Below are positions 10,801 through 19,471 of a stretch of 64,000 nucleotides of DNA, piece after piece (position 1 is the first letter of the stretch; the number at the start of each line of letters is the position of its first letter). The position numbers and the translations under genes are program-made. This stretch comes from Ravibacter sp964559125 (GTDB lineage: Bacteria; Bacteroidota; Bacteroidia; Cytophagales; Spirosomataceae). A model generated the notes under the pieces. That model searched no databases. It had not been told where the DNA came from and worked only from the letters and a program-made list of their open reading frames with translations. The DNA is taken from positions 14,136 to 78,135 of the forward strand of contig CAZLGW010000026.1 of assembly GCA_964559125.1 (NCBI GenBank). Reading direction: 5' to 3'.

Positions 10801-11308
10801 CGAACAGCATAACCCAGATAAAGTATTCGACTACTTAAGCCGGATTAAAGAAAACAGCAGCACGATGATGGACGCCATGAGCGATATGGTATGGGCTATT
10901 AACCCGGAAAACGACTCCCTGAACCGTATGATCATCCGGCTGAAGGAATTCTGTTCGGAAATATTCGACCCTACGGGAATTGCCTATTTCTTTGACGTAG
11001 ATGAAACGCTCCTGAACACCAGACTTACCCTCGGCTCCCGGAAAGATCTCTACCTCATCCTGAAGGAGGCCGTTACCAATGCAGCCAAATACAGCGGGGC
11101 ATCCAGGGTTCTCATCAGCTTTCACGACCATACCCACTCCGTAAGGATCAAGGTAGAAGACAACGGAGTCGGCATGGATACTGACCTGGCCACCTCCGGC
11201 AACGGCCTCAGGAATATGAGGCACCGGGCGGCTGCCATCAGATCGGAGCTGGTTATCGAAAGTAAAAAAGGAGAAGGAACAAAGGTAACAGTGGATATGC
11301 CGGTGTGA
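7829..11308 (+). CDS. Two-component sensor kinase: Reg_prop propeller, Y_Y_Y, GAF, HisKA_3, HATPase
   Basis: 1159-residue inner-membrane sensor kinase. A signal peptide or anchor occupies residues 1-22. The periplasmic part has repeated WIGT/WVAT/WLGT propeller blades (for example GFMWIGTENGLNRYDG near 52) and a Y_Y_Y domain at about 690-765. One membrane helix follows (WELWLAGIFALITCAWLLW, about 774-792). The cytoplasmic part holds a GAF domain (about 815-960, with IPLGEGITGYAA), a NarL-type dimerisation/phosphoacceptor helix (ARDLHDEIGSTLTS, His about 973) and a HATPase domain (LILKEAVTNAAKYSGAS, then NGLRNMRHR). A GAF domain between membrane and kinase is less usual for propeller kinases and suggests a second, cytoplasmic input. 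It very probably phosphorylates the response regulator encoded 84 bases downstream. Confidence 0.9.
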   Translation: MKATAFLLLGLWMVVYSLQLNAEKKQLICRNLTEANGLSDNRVTCFFKDRAGFMWIGTENGLNRYDGHSFIVYRPGQESFAISNEFITGIGQDENGMLWVATKNGLNRLDVDNDSLTVFLPLHSGKAPSGGGLANNLLRDLYTEQNKVWLAIDNRNLGYFDTRTNEFVYFPWKEFLYKTFPQYINEYAAIQSIEPGYPNGLWLGTTMGLFGFDTLSHRFEYIGGGQRKNIRFLKTGKDEWGKPVAVFLQEEGELGIYQEGAGYTIPGARVTEIPFLKNRAQLDLWLNIGRKLFRYDSRSNTLNPTELAVQDKLSAPHIRDSFSDETLRSCWLATDRGCYIYSDYLNLFPFTRIAAENEDSPLDIRNALSINDSTTWLVDFGGQLIIRRKDHPPSFIRNINGIPLKECTFIFRDSEERIWILARNLLFNYNQKTGSFSLVNVPFPEVKVYYVMREDHLGNLWVGTINSGVYIWRKAAKKWEKLSDPSLSIPWYVRDILVDKNGQDIWVATYNLGLVRYHIPSGKTHYYSKDSTPPNGMLSSIVTCIAQSRDSTIWIGTESGGLSRYNGEIDGQAKFTTFTTREGLPENTLYGILPGIDNGLWISSAKGLVYFDGKEKVTHQWLSSNHHIIRPYNTLLHEDPEKGFVLPVEQGFIHVKWPGPEHKNVRYPLIMTGITINDTLALHPVSEIPYHKNQIGFSYQLLRYDAPADVFYEHMLEGLEKTWKKSGGILAKTDYFNLPPGAFTFRIRATDALGNLQSEELQYSFTIGKPLWMRWELWLAGIFALITCAWLLWRRQVRQLADERIINYFATSLYGRNTVEDVFWDIAKNCISQLGFEDCVLYQYDEERRLLVQKAAYGPKNPGKHEILNPIAIPLGEGITGYAALHGKYVLVPDTTRDSRYILDDQERYSELAVPIFIGGKVFGLIDTEHSKKNFYTRRHVRILQKIAGLCSQKLTQYLTEEKIRASIARDLHDEIGSTLTSINIISKIAIEQHNPDKVFDYLSRIKENSSTMMDAMSDMVWAINPENDSLNRMIIRLKEFCSEIFDPTGIAYFFDVDETLLNTRLTLGSRKDLYLILKEAVTNAAKYSGASRVLISFHDHTHSVRIKVEDNGVGMDTDLATSGNGLRNMRHRAAAIRSELVIESKKGEGTKVTVDMPV

Positions 11309-11359
11309 AAGAGCTCCCCATCACATGATCTGGGTATACCGCTTCTGGCCCAAACCACT

Positions 11360-11367
11360 TACTTTTG
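11360..11367 (+). promoter_or_regulatory. -7 promoter element TACTTTTG upstream of the response regulator
   Basis: Exact TAnnTTTG match 25 bases before the ATG at 11393. It suggests the regulator can be transcribed independently of the kinase gene that ends at 11308. Confidence 0.5.
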
Positions 11368-11392
11368 CTAGTCCTGAAGTCATCTCACCGAC

Positions 11393-12025
11393 ATGAAGCG
11401 CCACATCACCATCTACGAAGACAACCAGCAATTGCGCGAAAGCATCGAAGGATTGCTGACGCTACATGATGATTTCCAGGTGGTGGGCTCATTTGAAAAT
11501 GCCAAAGAAATACTGGATCAGACCCGCTCTCTCAATCCCGACCTGATTTTCATGGACATTGATATGGGCGACTCTATGGGGATCGAAGCAGTAGCTCAGC
11601 TTCGTAGCGCCGGCCTGCAGGTTCCTGTTATCATGCTCACCGTTTTCGACGACAGCGACAATATATTTAGCGCGCTACATGCCGGCGCCAACGGTTATCT
11701 CCTCAAAAAACATGCTGCTGAAAAGCTTATTTCCTCTGCTTATGAGGTTTTGAAAGGGGGCGGCCCCATGAGCCCCGATATCGCCGGCCTGGTGCTGCAG
11801 TCTTTCCACAGGCACCAGGATGCCGGGATCCAATATGGCCTTACCCCGCGGGAAAAGGAAATTCTGACATCCATGTCGTCAGGAAACAGCTATAAACTTA
11901 TCGCAGCACAATTCGGCATTAGCATCGAAACTGTACGCGTTCATATCAAGCACATCTACGAAAAACTTCATGTCAGCTCCCAGACGGAAGCCGTAAGCAA
12001 GGCCTTCCGGGAGAAACTGCTGTAA
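11393..12025 (+). CDS. NarL/LuxR-type response regulator
   Basis: This 210-residue regulator has a receiver domain (acidic pair E9/D10, phosphoacceptor D55 in LIFMDIDM, T in MLTVFDD, K in YLLKKH). A LuxR-type helix-turn-helix follows from about 145 (GLTPREKEILTSMSSGNSYKLIAAQFGISIETVRVHIKHIYEKL). It is the obvious partner of the histidine kinase just upstream, and HisKA_3 kinases normally pair with NarL-type regulators. Targets are unknown. The neighbouring carbohydrate genes are candidates only by position. Confidence 0.93.
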   Translation: MKRHITIYEDNQQLRESIEGLLTLHDDFQVVGSFENAKEILDQTRSLNPDLIFMDIDMGDSMGIEAVAQLRSAGLQVPVIMLTVFDDSDNIFSALHAGANGYLLKKHAAEKLISSAYEVLKGGGPMSPDIAGLVLQSFHRHQDAGIQYGLTPREKEILTSMSSGNSYKLIAAQFGISIETVRVHIKHIYEKLHVSSQTEAVSKAFREKLL

Positions 12026-12143
12026 GCACGGTTTCGCTATACCTTCTCCGGCGGCATTACATCATTTGGGTATTGTACAATCGATAACAGACTACAAACT
12101 TTGCATAAATCAGTATCAATCCTTGTAAATACCCTGACTACTT

Positions 12144-12995
12144 ATGAAAAATCCCTTTTCGACGTATACTCCACACCTCCTGACCCTCGCTTTTTGTACC
12201 CAGGGCCTTCTCTTGTCGGCCCAGGATGTAGACGTAGAAAGAATCGAAGAGCGCAGAAGCACCTCGACCAGTTTCTTTTCAAATCAATGTACGGTCAACT
12301 TCTCGGTTCGCAACCTGGGCGAGAATCCTGTACAATATGTGAAGGTAGGTGAAATCAAAAAGGCAATAGATTCCAAAGGTAACACACTCATAGACCCGGA
12401 GTCGTCGACAGGGAAATACGAGTCGGTCAGCAACTCAAATCTGAAGATCGACCTGCTAAGCCCGGCGAGGGAAGCCTCTACCATCCGGGAGCTCTCCGGC
12501 GAGTTCCGGTTTTTTACACCCTCCGAAAAAAACGGCAGTATCTTAAAGGTCGCCAAATTTTCTTCTCTTCCGGACAAGAACCTCCTGCCCTCTTCCGCAC
12601 CTTTTAAGTTAACGTACCTGAGCCCGGAAGTCATCAAGAAAAAAGCGGAAGAATTAAAAAAAATGAGGGAGGAAGAGCTGGAAAAAATGAAGGGGCCCGA
12701 ACGTGAATTTGCAGAGGGAATCCTGGCTATTTTCGATGGTTTCAGCAGCTGGGGTGGTGACTATAACAGTGTGCACTTTATGACCGAAGGCGACGCCGAG
12801 AAGCTCATTGAGATCGAATTTGTCGATGCCAGCGGCGAAAAGATCAGCACCAACGGCAGATCTTCTTCCGACAGCCAGATCACCTACTATTTGGAAAATG
12901 CACCGGCTAAGGACTGGTCGCTCAAGATTATGTATGAAACGCCTAAATCGGTAAAGATCGTACCGTTTAGCTTCAAAGACTTAAAACTGCCATGA
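12144..12995 (+). CDS. Secreted protein of unknown function
   Basis: This 283-residue protein has a signal peptide ending near LLLSAQD. After it comes a strand-rich region (QCTVNFSVRNLGENPVQYVKVG). A charged, Lys/Glu-rich helical segment lies at about 163-190 (KKKAEELKKMREEELEKMK), probably a short coiled coil. A C-terminal strand-rich part ends in VKIVPFSFKDLKLP. I do not recognise the family. It stands alone between the response regulator and the DUF6807/PVC gene. A sequence resembling a promoter element (AAACTTTG near 12096) lies about 45 bases upstream. Confidence 0.6.
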   Translation: MKNPFSTYTPHLLTLAFCTQGLLLSAQDVDVERIEERRSTSTSFFSNQCTVNFSVRNLGENPVQYVKVGEIKKAIDSKGNTLIDPESSTGKYESVSNSNLKIDLLSPAREASTIRELSGEFRFFTPSEKNGSILKVAKFSSLPDKNLLPSSAPFKLTYLSPEVIKKKAEELKKMREEELEKMKGPEREFAEGILAIFDGFSSWGGDYNSVHFMTEGDAEKLIEIEFVDASGEKISTNGRSSSDSQITYYLENAPAKDWSLKIMYETPKSVKIVPFSFKDLKLP

Positions 12996-13035
12996 AATAG
13001 CTATGAACTGTCTGGGCCACCCCGTCAGAAATCAG

Positions 13036-13152
13036 ATGAAAACACCTAAGAACTCAACGAAAACATCGGAAAACCTACTGTATGCAGTCCGCCTTGCCGC
13101 TATCGTGGCGATCGTCACACTTTTTCTGTTCTTTTTGAGAACCATGTACTGA
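13036..13152 (+). CDS. Possible 38-residue single-span membrane peptide
   Basis: An ATG at 13036 opens a short frame reading MKTPKNSTKTSENLLY, then a hydrophobic helix (VRLAAIVAIVTLFLFFL) and a basic end (RTMY), stopping at 13152. The composition, with a polar basic N-terminus and one membrane helix, is what a real small membrane protein looks like. Length alone gives no statistical support and no relative is recognised. Confidence 0.35.
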   Translation: MKTPKNSTKTSENLLYAVRLAAIVAIVTLFLFFLRTMY

Positions 13153-13198
13153 TAGCCGACTGCTGATAGCTGACCGCTAAAGAGTAAACCGACAGGCT

Positions 13199-13229
13199 GA
13201 TTCTCTTTATTTTTAAAGTAAAGAGAATC
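13199..13229 (+). repeat. Perfect 11-bp inverted repeat upstream of the PVC/DUF6807 gene
   Basis: Arms GATTCTCTTTA (13199-13209) and TAAAGAGAATC (13219-13229) are separated by nine bases, ending 22 bases before the ATG at 13252. This could be an operator or an mRNA hairpin controlling translation. The stretch before it (13150-13178) is a short imperfect direct repeat of CTGATAGC.GAC. Confidence 0.5.
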
Positions 13230-13251
13230 AAATCCCAATCTGTCGCTACTC

Positions 13252-16200
13252 ATGAGGCTAAGGCTTTACAGTTTTTCGATCCTGATCATATTATCTTTCG
13301 TTCTCGCATTCAAATGGCGCGGGGAAACAAAGACCGCCTCCGGAGAATCCCTGAAGGCCGGGCTGGACGAAACTAAAGGGGTTATTTCAATATACCGGAC
13401 CGGAATAGCCGACCCAATCCTGGTACAGAACGCTTTTCCTGATTTCCGACCCTACCTGCATCCGCTCGTATCTCCCGACGGGAAAAAGATCCTCACCGAA
13501 TACAGCCCCGGGCACCATCCCCACCAAACCGGTATCTACTGGGGGATCACCAGGATCAACGGGCGCGACTATTTCCACCACCCGAAAGGCGATTACTGGA
13601 AAAGAGTGTCGTTTACAGTGCTGGAGAAAGAGGGGAGTAAAGTCTCCTGGCAGACCGCCTACGACCTCCTTGACGACAAAGGAGAAACGTTGCTGACCGA
13701 AACCCAGAGCTGGTCGATGGTGATCCGCAACAACCGGTACTATCTCGACCTGGAATGGATCGGCGAAGCAAAACAGGATCTTACTTTCGGACAATATGAC
13801 TACGGCGGGCTTTTCGTGCGTATGCCCTGGAAGAAGGGAATGGAAGGGCAGGTCGTCAACGCTGCCCGGCAGGTCAATGAAAAGGCGGAAGGACAACCCG
13901 CTATGTGGGTAGATGTGGGCCTTCGATACGAGGACCGTGACAAACCCGACCATATCGCCATCTTCGATCATCCTCAGAACCGGGGCTACCCGCAGGTGTG
14001 GCGCGTGGATAACCAGATGGGAATAGGCACCGCCAAAACGCGCCTGGGCGAATGGAAGCTGCCGAAAGGCGCCTCGGAAATCACCCGGCACCAATTGGTA
14101 GTGTATGGAGGCGATCTCAATGATGTAGAGCTCAACAATGAATGGTCTGCTTTCTCAGGCCGGGGCAACACCTCGGAGCTTTGGAGAATTGCGCAGGAGG
14201 AAGGCCGGAATGCCAGATTCCTCTCGCCCGAAGAAGCTGTTAAGGCAATGACCGTGAAGGACGGCTATAAGGTGAATGTATGGGCCTCAGAACCCATGCT
14301 GACACAGCCTATGGCCTTTTGCTGGGACGACCGCGGCAGGCTTTGGGTAGCCGAAAACCGTGACTATGAAAGCCGGGGAAGAGGATTTTCAAATGCCGGC
14401 GACAGCCGGATCCTGATTCTCGAAGATACCGATGGCGACGGAATTGCCGACAGCCGGAAAATATTTGCGGAAGGTATCGCCTTCCCCGCTGCGCTGGCTG
14501 TAGGGTTCGACGGTGTTTTCGTAGGCGCTCCGCCCAATCTTCTTTTTATCCCAGACCGCAACGGGGACGACAAGGCGGATATGGATGATATAGAAGTAAG
14601 ACTGACCGGATGGGGTATACGCGACCGGCATGAAACGCTTAACAGCCTTCACTGGGGTCCCGACGGCTGGCTGTACGGATTACAAGGCTTTGCCACTCCT
14701 TCGAAAGTCGGCAAGCCCGTCGGAAAGGGGAAATTGTACAAGGGGAGCGACCCCTACCCGGAGCAGATCGAGGTGCAGAAAGGAGTGGATATCAACGGCG
14801 GAGTCTGGCGCTATCATCCATCCCGTGATAAATTCGAGGTAGTAGCACACGGCTTCAGCAACCCCTGGGGAATAGATTACGACGCTAGAGGCCAGCTTTT
14901 TATCACCGCCTGCGTGATCCCGCATCTATGGCATGTGATCCCGGGAGGAATCTACCATCGCCAGGGCGGGCAGCATTTCAACCCTTATCACTACAGCGAT
15001 ATACGAACGATCGCTGACCACAGCCACCGTTCTGCTCATGGCGGCGCCCGTATCTACCAATCAGACGCCTTCCCCGAAGACCAGAAAGGGAGGATCTTCA
15101 TGGCCAATATCCATGAACATGCCGTGCTTTCCGACCTGCTTATCCGCAAGGGCTCCGGTTTTATCGGTAAACACGGAGACGAATTCCTGATGGCCAACAA
15201 CGCCCAGTGGGTAGGGTTCAGCATGGAGTCGGGGCCGGAAGGAGCCCTGTATGTGCTCGACTGGCACGACGCCGATATCTGCGGCTCCGAGGTTTTAAAT
15301 AAGGAAACAGGCCGGATTTTCCGGATTACGCCGGAAAGATCACTCGCTGAAAACTGGAAAGGACGTTACGAAGACCTCCGCCTTCTTCCGGATGTCCAGC
15401 TCGCCGCCTTACAGACAAGCAAAAGCGACTGGCATGCACGCAGAGCGCGACTCATCCTCCAGGGCCGGGCCCTCAAGGGAGCTATCGACAAAAAGGCAAT
15501 CGCAGGTTTGAAATCACTCTTCGCCGGCAGCAACAATCCGGACCACCGGTTGCGCGCTTTATGGAGCCTGCACGTTACGGGCTCAATCCCGCAAAAGGAG
15601 CTTATAGATGCCCTGAAAGACAAGGAAGAATACATCCGCGCCTGGTCTGTACAATTGCTGTGTGAAACCGACGGCAATAAGCCGGAAATCCTGAAAGAGT
15701 TGAACCGGCTGGCCTCTTCCGATCCTTCGCCTGTCGTCCGCCTGTATCTTGCGGCAGCCCTCCAGAGGCTACAGCCCGGCAACAGGTGGCCTATCCTGGA
15801 AGGACTTCTTACGCACGAAGGCGACGAAACAGACCATAACATCCCTAAAATGATCTGGTTCGGACTGGAACCGCTGGTAAGCGAAAACCCGGAAAAAGCC
15901 CTCCGGCTGGCTTCAAAGAGCCGTCTTACACTTCCTGTAAATTACACTGCCCGAAGGTTACTCGATGCGGGCAAGCTGGAAACATTGCTGGCATTTTTAC
16001 CTGCCGGAACCGGTTCGGACAAATATTTCCTGGAAGGGATCCGCGACGGACTGGATACGCATCCCGGTATAAGCGCCCCTCCCGGCTGGGCAGAAGCCTA
16101 CGCGAAACTCAAAGTCTCCGAACAGACGGTAAGCACACTCGCTGCTGAGATCGCCCGGAAATTAGGAGACAGCGAAATGAACACCACGCTTATCAAAACG

Positions 16201-17058
16201 ATCCATAACAAAAATGCTCCCGTACAGGAGCGTAAAAAAGCAGTTTCCGAACTGGCCGGACGGCAGACAAAGGAGCTGTCTGCCCTGCTTCCGGCCCTGC
16301 TCGACGACCCGGTTCTCAGACCAGAAGCCATCCGGGCCGTGGCAGCCTACGACATCTCCGCTCTCGGGAGAAAGCTGATCGAAAGCTACCCTTCCTACAC
16401 TCCTTCTGAGAAAAGCGAAGCCATCATGTCCCTTGCATCGCGGCCGGGGTACGGCGGCTTGCTGACAAAAGCCATTTCTTCAGGGGCAATCCCCAGGAAA
16501 GACGTCCCTGCCTATGCAGCCCGGCAATTGCTGCGGGTGGTCGGAAGCGGATTTGTAGAAGTCTGGGGGCCTATCGAGCAGCAAAATGCAGGCGGGCAAC
16601 AGGAATACGCCAAATACCGCCGCATCCTGTCAGATCAGGCAATGGCAAAAGCTGACCTCACCGCAGGAAAAAAACTATTCACAACTACATGCGGCCCCTG
16701 CCACAAAATGCACGGTACCGGTGGCGACATCGGTCCCGACATTACCGGCTCCAACAGGACCAACCTTGACTATCTCCTGGCCAATATCCTGGAGCCCGGC
16801 GCCGATATCCAGGATGACTACAAAATGGTAGTAGTTACGACGAGAGACGGCCGTACCTACGCAGGAAATATTTCCTCTGAAAACAGCCAGCAACTCACAC
16901 TCAAGATTGTAGGACAGGATCCAGTCGTGCTGGCTAAATCAGCCATCCAATCCAGGGAGGTAACCCCGGTATCTATGATGCCGCCCGGACTCCTGGAAAC
17001 GCTGACCGAAAAGGAAGTCGTCGACCTGATCGCCTACCTGCAGAAGGTGAATGACTAG
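13252..17058 (+). CDS. DUF6807 - PVC-type haem-binding dehydrogenase-like - cytochrome c fusion
   Basis: 1268-residue exported protein with an N-terminal hydrophobic anchor or signal (FSILIILSFVLAFKW). Residues about 25-335 form a DUF6807 ('PmoA-like') domain (SPGHHPHQTGIYWGI; FDHPQNRGYPQVW). From about 340 comes the 'putative membrane-bound dehydrogenase' propeller typical of PVC-type proteins (WDDRGRLWVAENRDY; LEDTDGDGIADSRKIFAEG; NSLHWGPDGWLYGLQG). About 715-1110 are helical HEAT-like repeats. The C-terminal cytochrome module has a single haem-attachment motif C1147-GP-C1150-H1151, an axial Met candidate in SMMPPG near 1245, and ends in a cytochrome-like helix. Family knowledge suggests a periplasmic redox enzyme acting on sugars or related polyols; the substrate is unknown. 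DUF6807 and the PVC module are usually separate proteins. Confidence 0.82.
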   Translation: MRLRLYSFSILIILSFVLAFKWRGETKTASGESLKAGLDETKGVISIYRTGIADPILVQNAFPDFRPYLHPLVSPDGKKILTEYSPGHHPHQTGIYWGITRINGRDYFHHPKGDYWKRVSFTVLEKEGSKVSWQTAYDLLDDKGETLLTETQSWSMVIRNNRYYLDLEWIGEAKQDLTFGQYDYGGLFVRMPWKKGMEGQVVNAARQVNEKAEGQPAMWVDVGLRYEDRDKPDHIAIFDHPQNRGYPQVWRVDNQMGIGTAKTRLGEWKLPKGASEITRHQLVVYGGDLNDVELNNEWSAFSGRGNTSELWRIAQEEGRNARFLSPEEAVKAMTVKDGYKVNVWASEPMLTQPMAFCWDDRGRLWVAENRDYESRGRGFSNAGDSRILILEDTDGDGIADSRKIFAEGIAFPAALAVGFDGVFVGAPPNLLFIPDRNGDDKADMDDIEVRLTGWGIRDRHETLNSLHWGPDGWLYGLQGFATPSKVGKPVGKGKLYKGSDPYPEQIEVQKGVDINGGVWRYHPSRDKFEVVAHGFSNPWGIDYDARGQLFITACVIPHLWHVIPGGIYHRQGGQHFNPYHYSDIRTIADHSHRSAHGGARIYQSDAFPEDQKGRIFMANIHEHAVLSDLLIRKGSGFIGKHGDEFLMANNAQWVGFSMESGPEGALYVLDWHDADICGSEVLNKETGRIFRITPERSLAENWKGRYEDLRLLPDVQLAALQTSKSDWHARRARLILQGRALKGAIDKKAIAGLKSLFAGSNNPDHRLRALWSLHVTGSIPQKELIDALKDKEEYIRAWSVQLLCETDGNKPEILKELNRLASSDPSPVVRLYLAAALQRLQPGNRWPILEGLLTHEGDETDHNIPKMIWFGLEPLVSENPEKALRLASKSRLTLPVNYTARRLLDAGKLETLLAFLPAGTGSDKYFLEGIRDGLDTHPGISAPPGWAEAYAKLKVSEQTVSTLAAEIARKLGDSEMNTTLIKTIHNKNAPVQERKKAVSELAGRQTKELSALLPALLDDPVLRPEAIRAVAAYDISALGRKLIESYPSYTPSEKSEAIMSLASRPGYGGLLTKAISSGAIPRKDVPAYAARQLLRVVGSGFVEVWGPIEQQNAGGQQEYAKYRRILSDQAMAKADLTAGKKLFTTTCGPCHKMHGTGGDIGPDITGSNRTNLDYLLANILEPGADIQDDYKMVVVTTRDGRTYAGNISSENSQQLTLKIVGQDPVVLAKSAIQSREVTPVSMMPPGLLETLTEKEVVDLIAYLQKVND

Positions 17059-17096
17059 CTGTCACTATCGGAAAGCGGGTGTTCCGGGCAAAAAAA

Positions 17097-17156
17097 TCTG
17101 TGCTCTTTGTACCTCCGTGGTGAGCTTTACCACATAGAAGGCACAAAAAGCACAGA
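17097..17156. terminator. Imperfect long hairpin between convergent genes, probable bidirectional terminator
   Basis: The left arm begins TCTGTGCTCTTTGTACCTCC and the right arm is close to its reverse complement (ending GGCACAAAAAGCACAGA). They meet at a short loop around GTGAGCTTTACCAC. It lies between the stop of the PVC gene (17058) and the stop of icd (17185), so it could terminate both. The wording resembles intergenic repeats seen in other Bacteroidota genomes, which could make it a dispersed element. Confidence 0.5.
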
Positions 17157-17184
17157 GTTAATCATACTGTAAAGTAGTGGGTAT

Positions 17185-19404
17185 TCAAAGACCCGCCAAC
17201 ACCTCATTAAACGTCGTGCTCGGCCGCATTGCCTTTTCCGCCAATGCATCAACCGGCGCGTAATAACCACCGATATCCTGCGGTTTGCCCTGGGCATCGA
17301 TCAATTCCTGCGCGATCTTCGCTTCGTTAGCAGCCAGCTTCTCCGCCAAGGGAGCAAACCGGGCCTTCAGCTCAGCATCTTTATCCTGGGCTGCAAGCGC
17401 TTCCGCCCAGTAAAGCGCCAGGTAAAAATGAGAACCGCGGTTATCGATCTGGCCGACCTTTCTGGCCGGTGATTTATCGTTGGCCAGGAATTTCTCGGTA
17501 GCCGCATCAAGTGTTTCCGCCAGTACAAGGGCTTTTGCATTACCCTGTGTCTGCCCCAGGTGCTCGAGCGACACCGCCAACGCGAGGAATTCCCCGAGAG
17601 AGTCCCAACGCAGGTATCCTTCGGTCACGAATTGCTCAACGTGCTTGGGAGCCGATCCCCCCGCACCGGTTTCAAACAGACCGCCTCCGTTCATCAGCGG
17701 TACGATAGATAACATTTTTGCGGAAGTTCCCAGTTCAAGAATCGGGAAAAGGTCCGTAAGATAATCCCGAAGCACGTTTCCGGTTACCGAAATCGTGTCG
17801 AGCCCTTTCCGGATCCTTTCCAGCGAGAATTTAGTTGCATCTACCGGGTTCAGTATCCTGATATCCAGTCCTTCGGTATCCAGTTCGGCCAGGTACTGGT
17901 TTACTTTTTTGATAATTTCACGGTCATGAGCCCGGTTGTCATCCAGCCAGAACACAGCGGGCGTATCCGACAGCCTGGCCCGGTTAACAGTGAGCTTCAC
18001 CCAGTCCTTGATAGGGGCGTCTTTAGTCTGGCAGGCCCGGAAAATATCGCCCGGTTCCACTGCCTGTTCCATCAACACGTTTCCATTACCGTCCACAACC
18101 CGGACTGTCCCGCTCGCAGCGGCCTGGAATGTCTTGTCATGTGAACCGTACTCCTCGGCTTTCTGCGCCATTAACCCTACGTTGGGAACTGAACCTATAG
18201 TCGACGGGTTCAAAGCGCCGTGTGCTTTCATATCTTCAATCACCGCCTGGTATACGCCTGCGTAGTTGCGGTCGGGGATCAAAGCCAGTGTATCCTGCTG
18301 CTTCCCTTCGGCGTTCCACATTTGTCCGGAGGTACGGATCATAGCAGGCATCGAAGCATCTACGATCACATCGGAAGGCACGTGCAGGTTGGTGATCCCT
18401 TTATCGGAATTGACCATTGCCAGGGCAGGTCCGGCCTGTATGGCTGCTGCAATCGCCTCCTTTACTTCGCCTTCCTGCGGGTGTCCTGCAATCTTGGCAT
18501 ATACATCGCCCAGGCCATTCCGGGTATCTACATTCAGTTCCTTAAAAAGGGCTGCATATTTTGTAAAAACATCTTTAAAAAAGACTTCCACGATCGCCCC
18601 GAAAATAATGGGGTCGGATACTTTCATCATGGTAGCTTTCAGGTGGGCCGAAAGCAGCACACCTTCCGCTTTGGCTACCTCTATCTGCTCTGCAACGAAG
18701 CTTTTAAGCGCCGACAGGCTCATCACAGACGAATCCAATACCTCACCGGCCTTTAAAGGTGCGGAATCCTTCAGCAGTTGTGTATTTCCGTCCGATCCGA
18801 CAAATTCGATCCTGAAGGTTGTCGCCTCTCCTACCGTGACCGACTTTTCGCTACCGTAAAAATCCCCGGCAACCATAGAAGCCACCCTTGTTTTGGAATC
18901 GGCCGACCATGCGCCCATCGAGTGAGGGTTGGCCTTAGCATAATTCTTAACTGCCTTTGGCGCCCGGCGATCAGAGTTTCCTTCACGAAGCACAGGGTTA
19001 ACGGCAGAACCCAGGACTTTGGAATACTGAGCTTTTATCGCTTTTTCTTCATCTGTAGCCGGGTCTTCCGGGTAGTCGGGCACGGCATATCCTTTTTGCT
19101 GAAGCTCTTTGATAGCAGCCTTTAACTGTGGGATTGATGCTGAAATATTGGGAAGCTTGATAATATTGGCATCCGGAGTCGTCGCCAGCTGGCCCAATTG
19201 GGAAAGGGCGTCTTCAATCCGCTGATCTTCTTTCAGATAAGTAGGGAAATTCGCCAGTATCCGCCCGGCGAGGGAAATATCACTCAATTCTACATCAATA
19301 CCTGCCGATACAGTATAAGCCTTTACAATAGGTAATAAGGAATATGTCGCCAAAGCAGGGGCTTCATCTGTTTTGGTGTAGAAAATCTTAGGGGTATTAG
19401 ACAT
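17185..19404 (-). CDS. icd: NADP-dependent isocitrate dehydrogenase, monomeric type
   Basis: The 739-residue length and sequence match the monomeric IDH family: start MSNTPKIFYTKTDEAPALATYS, then NSDRRAPKAVKNYAKANPH with the substrate-binding Ser/Arg/Lys cluster near residue 130, HLKATMMKVSDPIIFG, and DNRGSHFYLALYWAEAL near the C-terminus. It oxidises isocitrate to 2-oxoglutarate with NADP+ in the TCA cycle, in the cytoplasm. No neighbour is functionally linked. A TAAATTTG promoter element lies about 60 bases upstream on the same strand. Confidence 0.97.
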   Translation of the reverse strand: MSNTPKIFYTKTDEAPALATYSLLPIVKAYTVSAGIDVELSDISLAGRILANFPTYLKEDQRIEDALSQLGQLATTPDANIIKLPNISASIPQLKAAIKELQQKGYAVPDYPEDPATDEEKAIKAQYSKVLGSAVNPVLREGNSDRRAPKAVKNYAKANPHSMGAWSADSKTRVASMVAGDFYGSEKSVTVGEATTFRIEFVGSDGNTQLLKDSAPLKAGEVLDSSVMSLSALKSFVAEQIEVAKAEGVLLSAHLKATMMKVSDPIIFGAIVEVFFKDVFTKYAALFKELNVDTRNGLGDVYAKIAGHPQEGEVKEAIAAAIQAGPALAMVNSDKGITNLHVPSDVIVDASMPAMIRTSGQMWNAEGKQQDTLALIPDRNYAGVYQAVIEDMKAHGALNPSTIGSVPNVGLMAQKAEEYGSHDKTFQAAASGTVRVVDGNGNVLMEQAVEPGDIFRACQTKDAPIKDWVKLTVNRARLSDTPAVFWLDDNRAHDREIIKKVNQYLAELDTEGLDIRILNPVDATKFSLERIRKGLDTISVTGNVLRDYLTDLFPILELGTSAKMLSIVPLMNGGGLFETGAGGSAPKHVEQFVTEGYLRWDSLGEFLALAVSLEHLGQTQGNAKALVLAETLDAATEKFLANDKSPARKVGQIDNRGSHFYLALYWAEALAAQDKDAELKARFAPLAEKLAANEAKIAQELIDAQGKPQDIGGYYAPVDALAEKAMRPSTTFNEVLAGL

Positions 19405-19463
19405 AATAAACGGTTTTATATAGGAATGGTAAAACGAAACCTTCTGTTCGTATCGAATGGCCG

Positions 19464-19471
19464 CAAATTTA
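19464..19471 (-). promoter_or_regulatory. -7 promoter element TAAATTTG for icd
   Basis: Read on the minus strand this is an exact TAnnTTTG, 60 bases before the icd start codon. Confidence 0.5.

Noticed and set aside
13032..13253. 73-codon minus-strand frame upstream of the haem-protein gene
   Set aside because: It runs across the inverted repeat and its sequence has no recognisable pattern; the plus-strand 38-residue frame is more plausible.
13387..14094. 235-codon minus-strand frame opposite the DUF6807 domain
   Set aside because: Shadow of a real gene; no start context or family motif.
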